64,000 nucleotides of DNA from Leisingera sp. ANG-M1 (lineage in GTDB: Bacteria; Pseudomonadota; Alphaproteobacteria; Rhodobacterales; Rhodobacteraceae), in contig NZ_JWLC01000025.1 in NCBI RefSeq assembly GCF_000813745.1, forward strand, positions 1 to 64,000, in the 5' to 3' direction. The first letter of the stretch is position 1. Every line of letters begins with the position of its first letter. Both the position numbers and the translations under genes were made by a program. The notes beneath the pieces are model-generated. The model was not told the DNA's origin, did not search any database, and saw nothing but the letters and a program-made list of their open reading frames with translations. Below are positions 53,058 through 61,643 of the stretch, one piece after another.

Positions 53058-53890
53058 TGAAGGGATTGAAAGCCAGCGCTGCCGCCGGTCTGATCGCCTT
53101 GTGGGGCGGGGCCGCTGCTGCCGCCTGCGGTGCCGAAGCGGGGGCCTGCGAGATCGATCAGGGCAGCTACCATATCGTGCTTCCGGAAGCTGCAGAGGAA
53201 GGCACGCCAGTGGTGATGTTCCTGCACGGGTATGGCGGCAGCGGCAGCCAGGTGCTGCGCAACAAGGCTCTGGTCGAGGGGCTTACCGGCCGCGGCTATG
53301 CAGTGGTTGCGCCTGAGGGGCGCAAGCGCGATGGCACCGGACCGCAGAACTGGGGGTTCGGCCCCTTTGATGAAGGCCGGGACGAGGGTGCTTTCTTTGC
53401 ATCGGTTCTGACCGATGCGTCGCAGCGGTTTGGCACTTCGTCGGCGCAGACTGTGCTGGCTGGGTTCTCGGCCGGTGCCTTTATGGTGCATTATCTGGCC
53501 TGCCGCGACCCGGCAGCTTTTGCGGCTTATGCGCCAGTGTCCGGTGCTTTCTGGCGGCCGCAGCCTGAAGCTTGCGAAGGGCCGGTGCGGCTCTTGCAGG
53601 TGCATGGCTGGCGTGACGAAGTGGTTCCTTTGGAAGGCCGCATCCTCGGCGGCGGGCGTTGGGAGCAGGGCGACGTCTTTGCGGCGCTTGAGACCTGGCG
53701 TGAGGCCAATGGCTGTGCGTCCCATGCCCCCGGCAGGGCTTGGAGTGAGGATGATCAGCTGCGCCGCCGCTGGGATTGCGGTCCGGGAGCCACGATCGAA
53801 TTGGTATTGTTTGACGGAGGCCATTCGGTGCCAAAAGGCTGGGCTGGTCTGATGGCGGATTGGTTCGAGGCTGAGCCGGCGGTGCGCTGA
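53057..53890 (+). CDS. Secreted polyhydroxybutyrate-depolymerase-like esterase (LpqC type)
   Basis: A 277-residue alpha/beta hydrolase with a signal peptide (GLIALWGGAAAAACGA). The catalytic triad is Ser138 (GFSAG), Asp187 (HGWRDEVVP) and His256 (GGHSVPKGW); the oxyanion region is VMFLHGYGGSGSQ. It fits the PHB-depolymerase/feruloyl-esterase group, which cleaves esters outside the cytoplasm; the true substrate is unknown. Three ATGs lie close together; 53057 is preferred for its spacing from GGGAGGG and the TGATG overlap with the rhodanese gene. Confidence 0.86.
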   Translation: MKGLKASAAAGLIALWGGAAAAACGAEAGACEIDQGSYHIVLPEAAEEGTPVVMFLHGYGGSGSQVLRNKALVEGLTGRGYAVVAPEGRKRDGTGPQNWGFGPFDEGRDEGAFFASVLTDASQRFGTSSAQTVLAGFSAGAFMVHYLACRDPAAFAAYAPVSGAFWRPQPEACEGPVRLLQVHGWRDEVVPLEGRILGGGRWEQGDVFAALETWREANGCASHAPGRAWSEDDQLRRRWDCGPGATIELVLFDGGHSVPKGWAGLMADWFEAEPAVR

Positions 53891-54156
53891 AAAGCGAACC
53901 GCTGCGGCAAGGGCAGCTCTCCCGCCCCTTTGCCCGTAAATCAAAGATTTCCGGCAAAGCGTTGGGCCAGGCAGCGCCCCCTGCGGGCGCGCTGCGGCGC
54001 TATTGTTTCCTTGGTGCCGTATGAGGAGCTGAGGCGAGGTGAGGGTGCATCCGCGCCGCGCGTCAGCGCGGCGCCGGGCCCAAGGCCGCCAGGGCAGGTC
54101 CGGCGCAGCCGGGGCAGCCTGCGGGCGCGGGAGTGTTCCGTTGCGACTGGGGGCGC
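53891..54156. other. GC-rich non-coding gap with strong hairpins
   Basis: 266 bp between convergent genes. It includes GCGCCGCGC-gtca-GCGCGGCGC (54053-54074), a perfect 9-bp stem, and a smaller stem around 53973-53990. No T-runs follow, so these are not classic terminators. No coding signal was found. Confidence 0.55.
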
Positions 54157-56034
54157 TTACTCAGCCGGGGTGCCGCGGGCGCCGGTGCCCTCCAGAAGCG
54201 CTTTTAAATCGGCACGGGCAGCACGGGCGGCGCGGGTAATCTGCGGCTCGGTGAATTCTTCGCGGGTGGCCATCCAGTTGCGGATGCGGTTGACCGTTTT
54301 CACCCCGGACAGCGCTGAAAGCGGAATGGCCAGGACAAGTGATAGAGCAATCGGTGCCAGCCAAAGCGACACGGTTCCGGACAGGATCCCCGCCCAAAGC
54401 GCCACGCCGCTCACCGTTTCCAGCGCGTGGCACACCACCAGCGTGCGCAGGGAGTAGCTGCCGCCGTCGCGCGCCTGCGGGGCCCAGCCGCGCTGCAGGC
54501 CAAGCGCAGTGCGGAACACGGCGATCATCTGCTGCACCATCAGGATCGGCGCATAGAGGATCGCCAGCGCCACTTCCGACAGGAAGGAGAGCACAAAATG
54601 CACCGCTCCGCCGTACTCCGAGAACCGGCTGCCTGTCATCGGCAAGGCCGCAGCCGCCAGCATCTTGGGCGCCAGCAGCATGGCGTAGATCAGCAGGATC
54701 ACCAGCACATGCTTGGGCTCGGACATGTCCGGCCAACTGGGACGCAGGGGATTGGATTCGCTGAAGTAGCTGATGACGGAAGCCTCTTCACCCAGGCCGA
54801 TCACCGCCCAGAGCACCAGCAGGGCAAACCACACCGGGGCCATCAGATAGCCGATGGCGCCGTGGAACAGATGAAAGCGAGAGACCGCCCTAAAGCCTTT
54901 CGCGCCCAGCAGGTTCAGGTGCTGCAGGTTGCCCTGGCACCAGCGGCGGTCGCGCAGGATGTGGTCGATCAGCGTTGCCGGCGTCTCCTCGTAGGAGCCG
55001 CGGATTCGGGGCAGGAAGCGCACCGACCATCCCGCGCGACGCAGCAGGCCCGCCTCGACAAAATCATGGCTCATAATCAGCTTCTCGCCGCCGCCGAAAC
55101 GCGAGCGCAGCAGCGGCAGGCCGGCGCAGGCCGCAAAGGCGCGGGTGCGGATGATGGCGTTGTGGCCCCAGTAATTGCCCTCATGCCCGGCCCAGCGGGC
55201 CAGCCCCTCGGCCAGCGACAACCCGTAGACGCCATTGGCAAACTGCTGCATGCGGCCAAAGACTGATTGCGCGCCAATCAGCTGCGGGTAGCTTTGGATG
55301 AGGCCCGCGCCGGGGTCACGCGCCAGCGCATCCGCCAGCCGGGCAATCGCACGGCCGGTCATCAGGCTGTCGGCGTCCAGCACCAGCATCGCTTCGTAAT
55401 CCGCACCCCAGCGGCGCACCCAGTCGGAGATGTTGCCGACCTTGCGGCCCTCATTATCCGGGCGGCGGCGGTAGTAGAGCTCGGCCCCCGGCGGCAGCAT
55501 GGTCCGCAGCGCCTCGACGCTGGCACGCTCCTGCTCGGCAATGGCGTCGTCACGGGTGTCCGACAGGATGAACATCGCATAGTCGTGCAAACCGCCGCGC
55601 CCGTGCAGTTCCTGCAGCATGGTCTGGGCATTGCCAAGAACATACCAGGGCACCTCGTTGTAGACCGGCATCAAGAGCGCAACCTTCATCGGGCGTGCGG
55701 GGCCGCGGGCGGTGGTGCGTTCCCTGCGTGACAGTCCGTAAAGCCCCAGTAGCACAGTAGAAACGGTGAAGGCGATCCAGAAGAAGTTGAAGGCAATCAG
55801 CGCCAGCAGCACCAGCTCAAGCGCCGAGAAACCGCCTTCCATGAACCAGCCTTGCATCACCCAAGTGAGTGCCGCTGTGGCTGCCATAGCAGGCGAAAAC
55901 GCGAGGATGCGCCACAGCGCCACCTGGCGCGGGGCTTGGCCGCCGGGTGCGGCCGCATCGCGGAAGTCGGCGGAGAAGTCTTGTGCGGGCATCTCCAGCG
56001 GCTGCTCCGGGGGCATCAGCTCCTGTTTGCTCAT
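54157..56034 (-). CDS. opgH: Glucan glucosyltransferase
   Basis: Inner-membrane glycosyltransferase (GT2) that makes the beta-glucan backbone of osmoregulated periplasmic glucans. The 625-residue protein has membrane segments near 43-105 and in the C-terminal third, with the catalytic domain between: LLMPVYNEVP, LVLDADSLM (DxD), SHDFVEAG and the final RDRRWCQGNLQH. It is shorter than E. coli OpgH (about 847) because the long N-terminal cytoplasmic part is missing, as in other alphaproteobacteria. ATG at 56034 overlaps the opgG stop (ATGA). Confidence 0.93.
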   Translation of the reverse strand: MSKQELMPPEQPLEMPAQDFSADFRDAAAPGGQAPRQVALWRILAFSPAMAATAALTWVMQGWFMEGGFSALELVLLALIAFNFFWIAFTVSTVLLGLYGLSRRERTTARGPARPMKVALLMPVYNEVPWYVLGNAQTMLQELHGRGGLHDYAMFILSDTRDDAIAEQERASVEALRTMLPPGAELYYRRRPDNEGRKVGNISDWVRRWGADYEAMLVLDADSLMTGRAIARLADALARDPGAGLIQSYPQLIGAQSVFGRMQQFANGVYGLSLAEGLARWAGHEGNYWGHNAIIRTRAFAACAGLPLLRSRFGGGEKLIMSHDFVEAGLLRRAGWSVRFLPRIRGSYEETPATLIDHILRDRRWCQGNLQHLNLLGAKGFRAVSRFHLFHGAIGYLMAPVWFALLVLWAVIGLGEEASVISYFSESNPLRPSWPDMSEPKHVLVILLIYAMLLAPKMLAAAALPMTGSRFSEYGGAVHFVLSFLSEVALAILYAPILMVQQMIAVFRTALGLQRGWAPQARDGGSYSLRTLVVCHALETVSGVALWAGILSGTVSLWLAPIALSLVLAIPLSALSGVKTVNRIRNWMATREEFTEPQITRAARAARADLKALLEGTGARGTPAE

Positions 56035-57539
56035 GACGTCCACCGGTAAAGCCAGACCTCGGAGGCGGGCTTGCCGTCCTTCAGCAGCTGCGCGCGCAGC
56101 TCGGCGTGGGTGCGTTCGCCCGGGTCGAAGTAGAATGCCAGCCGCATGCCGCCGGTTTCCGGGTTGCGCTGCAAGACGCCCTCGCTGGTTTCGGCCTGCG
56201 GCGAGGAAACATGGATATCCAGCGTCTCCGGGCCGCCGTCAAACAGCGGGTGGGCTTCAAAGTCGACGGTCACGATGCGGCCATCGCCGCCAAAAATCCG
56301 CTCGCCGGTGGCGGAGTTGATCACCCGCGGCATTGACAGGACCGGCTCCTCGCCCCAGGTGAGGCGGTAATTCAGGTTGATCTCGGACCCGGCCGCATAG
56401 GGTTCGCGCGGGCGCCAGTAGGCGACGATATTGTCGTAGATTTCCTTGTCTGCCGGGATCTCGACCAGAGTGACAGCGCCTTTGCCCCAGTCTTCCTTGG
56501 GTTCGACCCAAAGCGAGGGGCGCTTGTGGTAAAAGGCTTCCAGGTCATTGAAATCCGATAATTTCCGGGCCCGCTGCATCAGGCCGAAGCCGCGCGGATT
56601 GGTGTCGACAAAAGACGAGACCTGCAGGCGGTTCGGGTTGGCCAGGGGCCGCCACAGGGTCTCGCCGTTGCCGTTCACGACCAGGAGACCCTCGCTGTCG
56701 TGCACTGCTGGGCGGAAGTCGTCGAAACGGCCCGGGTTTGTGGAGTCGAACAGAAACATCGACGTCAGCGGCGCGAGGCCTGCGTGGGTCAGCTCCTCAC
56801 GCGCGAACAGAGTGGCTTCCACATCCATCACCGCGCTGCTGCCGGGGGTGATGGTGAAGCGGTAAGCGCCGGTAACAGAGGGTGAATCCATCAGCGCATG
56901 CACCACCATCGAGCGCTGGCCGGGGGCGGGGGCTTCAAGCCAGAAGTCGGTGAATTCGGGGAACTCCTCGCCCTCAGGGTCGGCGGTTTTCAGGGCCAGG
57001 CCGCGGGCGGACAGGCCGTAGTTGTTGCCGATGCCGATGGCGCGGAAATAGCTGGCGCCCTGGAACACCGCGAACTCAGTCTTCTTGGTGGGGTGGCCCA
57101 GATCGGTGCGCAGGCGCAGTCCGGAATAGCCCAGGTGGCCCTCGGTTGTGAGATCGGGCGCCTTCTTGTTCTTGTCGAACAGATCAATGTCGAACGGCAC
57201 ATGCTCGGCCATGCCATCAGTGACCGCATGCACCTGCACCGCGCGCGGGAAGTAGAGGCCGGGGAGGAAGAAGTCGACGTTGTAGCTGCGGTCAGTCTTT
57301 GACCATAGCGCATCCGATGTACGAAACCAGCGCGCCTTATAGTCGTCATACGACTGATCCAGCCAGTCTTGCGGCACCATTGGGCGTTCGGCGTAAGCCT
57401 TGCCCGCCAGTGCGCGGGCCTTGGCGACCACAAATTCATGGGTGAAGGGCATCGCCTCGCTGGCAAAGCCGGAGAGGGCGGCCAGGGCGGTGCTGCCCAG
57501 GGCAGCAGTCAGAAAGGACCGGCGGGTCAAAGCGCTCAT
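56031..57539 (-). CDS. opgG: Periplasmic glucan biosynthesis protein
   Basis: Periplasmic protein that helps release or branch the glucan made by opgH. The 502-residue product has a Tat signal (LTRRSFLTAALGSTALAAL) and the MdoG beta-sandwich blocks QVHAVTDGMAEHVPFD, FAVFQGASYFRAIGIGNNYGLSARGLALKTADPEGEEFPEFTDFWLE and YHKRPSLWVEPKEDWGKGAVTLVEIP. The start at 57539 gives the Tat motif; the upstream frame extension lacks a ribosome-binding site. It overlaps both opgC and opgH by 4 bp. OpgG is normally followed by opgH, as here. Confidence 0.94.
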   Translation of the reverse strand: MSALTRRSFLTAALGSTALAALSGFASEAMPFTHEFVVAKARALAGKAYAERPMVPQDWLDQSYDDYKARWFRTSDALWSKTDRSYNVDFFLPGLYFPRAVQVHAVTDGMAEHVPFDIDLFDKNKKAPDLTTEGHLGYSGLRLRTDLGHPTKKTEFAVFQGASYFRAIGIGNNYGLSARGLALKTADPEGEEFPEFTDFWLEAPAPGQRSMVVHALMDSPSVTGAYRFTITPGSSAVMDVEATLFAREELTHAGLAPLTSMFLFDSTNPGRFDDFRPAVHDSEGLLVVNGNGETLWRPLANPNRLQVSSFVDTNPRGFGLMQRARKLSDFNDLEAFYHKRPSLWVEPKEDWGKGAVTLVEIPADKEIYDNIVAYWRPREPYAAGSEINLNYRLTWGEEPVLSMPRVINSATGERIFGGDGRIVTVDFEAHPLFDGGPETLDIHVSSPQAETSEGVLQRNPETGGMRLAFYFDPGERTHAELRAQLLKDGKPASEVWLYRWTS

Positions 57540-58798
57540 TTCTTGGCTCTCCACGGCTGCGACTTGAACCAGGCAGCGCCGTAAGCGCAACCAATGATTA
57601 AAGAAAAGCCAACCAGATTGGCAAATGCGGTGGTCATAACCGCGCGGTCGGTCTGGTCAAGCGCAAAGCCGATGAAACGCGCCAGCGCCATCGAGAAAAC
57701 AAACACCGCAAGCGACTGCTGGCCGACCTTGGTGATGATCTTCAGCAGAACTTCCCAGACCCGCGCAGCGGCGGAGGAGCCGGAGGCGATCAGCCGTTTG
57801 CCGCCTTCGCCCGCTGCCACCCAGCCCAGATAAGCCAGCGCCAGGAAATGGGTATAGCGCAGCAGGCCGAAATCGGTCTTTTCGCGCCATTCGCCGATGG
57901 CGTCGCGGCCGGGCTTGATCAGGTCTGCCAGCTCGGGGCTTGCGGCCTTGACCCAAGTGAAGACTTTCCAGGAGCCGTAAGGCGCCGACAGGATCAGGAA
58001 GGCGGCACAAAGGACGATCAGAACCTTGGAGACCGGCGGTTTCGGCAGCCAGCCCTTCATGAAGGCAAAGCCGGTGAAAAACAGCAGCTGCCAGCCGAAG
58101 GGGTTGAAGAACCATTCGCGCTCGGACCAGGGTTCCGCCGGCAGCGACAGCCCGTCGGGGCCCAGCCCGATGATATAGGGGTTGGCGGTCAGCCAGATCA
58201 GCACCGAGGCCATGCCCACGGCCCAGAGGCCTGCCTTCTCCAGCCCCATGATCAGGGGCATCATCAGCAGCACCACCAGGTACATCGGCAGGATGTCAAA
58301 GTAGTTGGGCACATAGGTGAGGGTGAACAGCCCCACCAGCTGGGTCATCGGGTCCTTGAAGAAATGGCCAAGGTTCAGCGAGTTGACATAGCTCTTTTCA
58401 AACCCGCCATAAAGGTCGATGGCGGCCATCGAGACGGCGATGAAGACAAACAGGCCGATGTGGGCCCAGAACACCTGCCAGCAGCGGAAGATCACCCGGG
58501 CGGTGCCCAAAAACCAGCCGCGGCGGTCGAAGGAGCCGCCAAAGGCAATCGCTGAGGCCATGCCGGAGCAGAACACAAAGATCTCGGTGGCATCGGAAAA
58601 GCCGAACCGCGCGGGGATCCAGCCGGTCCAGCGGTTGCCCGGGATATGGGCAATCAGAATGATGAACATGGCAATGCCGCGGTAGAAGTCGAGCCGCGGA
58701 TCGCGCACGCGCGGCTGTGCCGCTTGCGGCGGCGGTGCAGGCCGGTTGGCAGCATTGGGATCGGTCTGAGGCCCGGGGAAGGGCGCAACGCTGGACAT
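57536..58798 (-). CDS. opgC: Glucan succinyltransferase-like membrane protein
   Basis: A 420-residue acyltransferase with about ten membrane helices that adds succinyl or other acyl groups to periplasmic glucans. The OpgC signature is RDPRLDFYRGIAMFIILIAHIPGNRWTGWIPARFGFSDATEIFVFCSGMASAIAFGG near the N-terminus, with the essential His in LIAHIPG. A Pro-rich 30-residue lead precedes it. It lies 22 bp after the TPR gene and overlaps opgG by 4 bp (ATGA), so opgC-opgG-opgH are translated together. Confidence 0.93.
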   Translation of the reverse strand: MSSVAPFPGPQTDPNAANRPAPPPQAAQPRVRDPRLDFYRGIAMFIILIAHIPGNRWTGWIPARFGFSDATEIFVFCSGMASAIAFGGSFDRRGWFLGTARVIFRCWQVFWAHIGLFVFIAVSMAAIDLYGGFEKSYVNSLNLGHFFKDPMTQLVGLFTLTYVPNYFDILPMYLVVLLMMPLIMGLEKAGLWAVGMASVLIWLTANPYIIGLGPDGLSLPAEPWSEREWFFNPFGWQLLFFTGFAFMKGWLPKPPVSKVLIVLCAAFLILSAPYGSWKVFTWVKAASPELADLIKPGRDAIGEWREKTDFGLLRYTHFLALAYLGWVAAGEGGKRLIASGSSAAARVWEVLLKIITKVGQQSLAVFVFSMALARFIGFALDQTDRAVMTTAFANLVGFSLIIGCAYGAAWFKSQPWRAKK

Positions 58799-58820
58799 GA
58801 GTGGTGTCGTCCTTGAGGTC

Positions 58821-60182
58821 TTATTCGGCGGGAACGCTGGCAGCGCCGGAATTGTCCCGGCCCTGGGCGATCAGGGTGCGGCGGGCCAGTGCGTAATTGT
58901 CCTCGGCGCCGCCGCGTTTGCTGCGGCGGTCATCCAGGATTGTTTCGACCGCGTCAAGCTGGCCTGCGCGCAGGCCCGCATCAATGGTTATCCGTTCAAA
59001 AACATCGCGCTGCGCGTGACTGCCGCCGGCCAGCTGCATAGTACCGCGGGCAGCCGACAGATGCGCGAACGCCGATTTGTAATTGCCCTCGCCAAAGGCT
59101 TCCAGCCCGTCGGCGGCAGCACAGCCGGGGTTGCCCATACGGTCGCAAGCCTCCGAGCCGCCCTTTTCGGCGTCAGCATGGATGCGCTGCACCATCTTGT
59201 GGGCATCTTCCTTGCGGTGGCCGGTCAGCGCCAGCAAATAATGCAGATCAGCAAAGATCAGGCTGCCGTCTTCAGTGCGGTTGGCGCAAAGTTCCGACAG
59301 CTCCTCCCAGCGGGCGCCGACGTCGACACCTTCCAGTTCCAGCCGGACCAGCAGCGAGGTGGCGTTGGAAATGTCGCGGTAGTCGTCGGTTTTGTCTTTG
59401 CGCACTTCGGTATCATAAAGCGCAATGGCCTCGTCCATCTGGCCCAGGTCCAGATGCATCAGCGCCTTGTGCCACCAGACGTGGTAGCGGAAATTGTTGC
59501 AATGGGCCCAGGCTTCCTCGCGGCCGTGCAGCCATTCGAGGCCGGATTTGGCGTTGCCGGTCATGTCATGCACATGCGCCACGGCGTGCAGGCCCCAGGC
59601 ATCGTCCGGCGCCATCCACAGGGCCTGACGGCCGGCATTGGCGGCGCGCTCGTAATCGCCGGTTTCCTCCAGGGCGAATGAGTGGCAGCCCAGGAGGTAG
59701 CCGCGGCCGGCGTGGTCAGGAGCATAGGCCGGCATCACCCGTTCGATTGAGGCACGCATGCCTTCGGGATCGCCCATGATGAAGCGGATGCCGTGGCTGA
59801 GCTTCATCGCCAGCGTGTCCTGCGGGAAGACGTCCAGCACTTCTTCCATCCGGCGGATCGCCTGGCTGGGCTGCCCGGCCAGCCAGTTTTCAAGTGCGTC
59901 GACATATTTGCGCTCGCGCGGCAGGGCACCTTCATAAAAGGACTTGGCGTCGCGCAGGGCTTCCTGTGCGGTCGGCAGCAGCTCGCGGCGGCCCAGCATC
60001 AAGAGCGACAGCCCCTTGATCGCATGGGCCAGGGCAAAATCCGGCGCTGCCTTCAGCACCGCGCCCAGATGATCGGCCGTCACGGCAGCATGGGCCAGAA
60101 CACCCAACTGAACCGCATTCCAATCCTGCAGCGCGGCTGCATCGGTCAGGCTGCTGTCTTGGCCGAAGATATCATGCGTCAT
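58821..60182 (-). CDS. TTC38-like tetratricopeptide-repeat protein
   Basis: A 453-residue helical-repeat protein. Motifs such as DAWGLHAVAHVHDMTGNAKSGLEWLHGREEAWAHCNNFRYHVWWHKALMHLDLGQMDEAIALYDTEV match the TTC38 family, whose role is unknown. No signal peptide, so it is cytoplasmic. It is 22 bp upstream of opgC on the same strand and likely shares the operon promoter, which would place it under the same control as periplasmic-glucan synthesis. The upstream region carries two imperfect direct repeats and a possible CtrA half-site. Confidence 0.85.
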   Translation of the reverse strand: MTHDIFGQDSSLTDAAALQDWNAVQLGVLAHAAVTADHLGAVLKAAPDFALAHAIKGLSLLMLGRRELLPTAQEALRDAKSFYEGALPRERKYVDALENWLAGQPSQAIRRMEEVLDVFPQDTLAMKLSHGIRFIMGDPEGMRASIERVMPAYAPDHAGRGYLLGCHSFALEETGDYERAANAGRQALWMAPDDAWGLHAVAHVHDMTGNAKSGLEWLHGREEAWAHCNNFRYHVWWHKALMHLDLGQMDEAIALYDTEVRKDKTDDYRDISNATSLLVRLELEGVDVGARWEELSELCANRTEDGSLIFADLHYLLALTGHRKEDAHKMVQRIHADAEKGGSEACDRMGNPGCAAADGLEAFGEGNYKSAFAHLSAARGTMQLAGGSHAQRDVFERITIDAGLRAGQLDAVETILDDRRSKRGGAEDNYALARRTLIAQGRDNSGAASVPAE

Positions 60183-60296
60183 GGGAGTCCAATCTTTGTT
60201 CTGATTATGAAAGCGGTTTCCGTGTCCTGCTGAAGATTAGATCATCAGATTGGTGCCGGCGAACCCCGCTCGCGCTTTGGTGATGGCCTGTGTGTG

Positions 60297-60416
60297 TTTG
60301 GCGGTAAATTTCGCCGGATGTGTAAGATTTCCGTCGAAATTTCTGCAACAGGAATGGTTAACGGGCGGCGAAACCACCACCGGTTTGGCGGTGATTTGCC
60401 GGAAATTGTAACACTT
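60297..60416. repeat. Imperfect direct repeats upstream of the TTC38-opg genes
   Basis: TTTGGCGGTAAATTTCGCCG... (60297-60330) and TTTGGCGGTGATTTGCCGGA... (60384-60416), about 33 bp each, start 87 bp apart. Both contain GGCGG, an AT core and GCCGG, and end near TGTAA. They lie in the promoter region of the leftward genes and may be paired regulator sites. Confidence 0.45.
60354..60361 (-). promoter_or_regulatory. Possible CtrA half-site (TTAACCAT on the minus strand)
   Basis: ATGGTTAA on the plus strand, between the two direct repeats, 172 bp before the TTC38-like start. One octamer alone is weak evidence. Confidence 0.3.
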
Positions 60417-60443
60417 GGCGGAAAGCTGCCGTGTTTTAGGGGC

Positions 60444-61643
60444 TTAGCCGGTCCCGAAGGGGGCATCCGCGCCCAGAATCTCTTCCGTTCCTTCACCGCA
60501 GCGGGGCGGTGCGTGCCGGTATGTTACAGGCGTGCGGGAGAAATTCAGCGGGTTGCCCAGGAGTTTCACCGGGCCTGCCGCAGTTTCCATCGGGATGGAC
60601 ATCTCGCGGGCCTCGACCTGATCAGTGGCAAACAGCGTTTCCAGATTCTGCACCGGTCCAGCGGGCACCTTGCGGGCCTCCATCGCCGCGAGCATTTCAT
60701 CCGTGGAGTAGCGCTGCACGGTGGGGATGAGGACGGCGTTCAGCGCATCGCGGTTTTGCAGCCGGGCAGGGTTGGTGGCAAAGCGCGGATCCCCGGCCAG
60801 TCCTTCCAGCTTCAGGAACTCCATGAAGCGCTGGAATTGGCTGTCATTGCCCACTGCCAGGATCACATGGCCGTCTGATGTTTCATAGACGCCATAGGGC
60901 ATGATGCTGGGGTGCTCATTGCCGCGGCGTTTTGGGATGCTGCCGGTGTTCAGATAAGCAACGCCTTCGTTGATCAGCCAGGCGATCTGCGCGTCGACCA
61001 GGGCGAGGTCGATCTGCTGGCCCTCACCGGTTTTTTCGCGGTGATGCAGGGCAGAGAGGATGCCGATACAGGCATACATGCCGCACATCACGTCGGCGAT
61101 TCCGACGCCGGCCTTCATCGGTTGGCCCTCGGGCTCGCCGGTCAGGGACATGATGCCGCCAAACCCCTGGGCCATGATGTCATAGCCGGGCTTGTGGCTG
61201 TTGGGGCCGGTCTGGCCGTAGCCGGAGATCGAACAGTAGATCAGGCCGGGCAGATCGTCCTTGAGGCTGGCATAGTCCAGCCCGTATTTGGCCAGCCCGC
61301 CGGGTTTGAAGTTTTCGATCAGGATATCGGCCTCAGACGCCAGGCGGCGGATGGCCTGCTGGCCTTCTTCCGTAGCGATATCGATGGCGACCGAACGCTT
61401 GTTGCGGTTGGCGGACATGAAGTAGGCCGAGAGGTCGGATTGCTGGCCTCCCGCGTCCACCACATAGGGCGGTCCCCATTGCCTTGTGTCATCGCCGCCG
61501 GTCTTGGGGTTTTCTACCTTGATCACCGTGGCGCCAAGGTCGCCCAGAAGCTGAGTGCAGGTAGGGCCTGCCAGAATGCGCGAGAGGTCCAGGACCTTGA
61601 CGCCCTTCAGCGCGCCATGGGGGAGAAGATCAGATCCGGCCAT
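60444..61643 (-). CDS. Class III (CaiB/BaiF) CoA-transferase
   Basis: Transfers CoA between two acids. The 399-residue protein carries the family blocks LDLSRILAGPTCTQLLGDLGATVIKVENP and NKRSVAIDIATEEG, and catalytic Asp184 in GVGIADVMCGMYA. Start taken at 61643, the second of two adjacent ATGs, because GGAGG is at a better distance. It overlaps the end of the upstream TPP-enzyme gene by 14 bp, so the two are cotranscribed. The known model for such a pair is formyl-CoA transferase with oxalyl-CoA decarboxylase, but the acids used here cannot be read from sequence. Confidence 0.9.
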   Translation of the reverse strand: MAGSDLLPHGALKGVKVLDLSRILAGPTCTQLLGDLGATVIKVENPKTGGDDTRQWGPPYVVDAGGQQSDLSAYFMSANRNKRSVAIDIATEEGQQAIRRLASEADILIENFKPGGLAKYGLDYASLKDDLPGLIYCSISGYGQTGPNSHKPGYDIMAQGFGGIMSLTGEPEGQPMKAGVGIADVMCGMYACIGILSALHHREKTGEGQQIDLALVDAQIAWLINEGVAYLNTGSIPKRRGNEHPSIMPYGVYETSDGHVILAVGNDSQFQRFMEFLKLEGLAGDPRFATNPARLQNRDALNAVLIPTVQRYSTDEMLAAMEARKVPAGPVQNLETLFATDQVEAREMSIPMETAAGPVKLLGNPLNFSRTPVTYRHAPPRCGEGTEEILGADAPFGTG

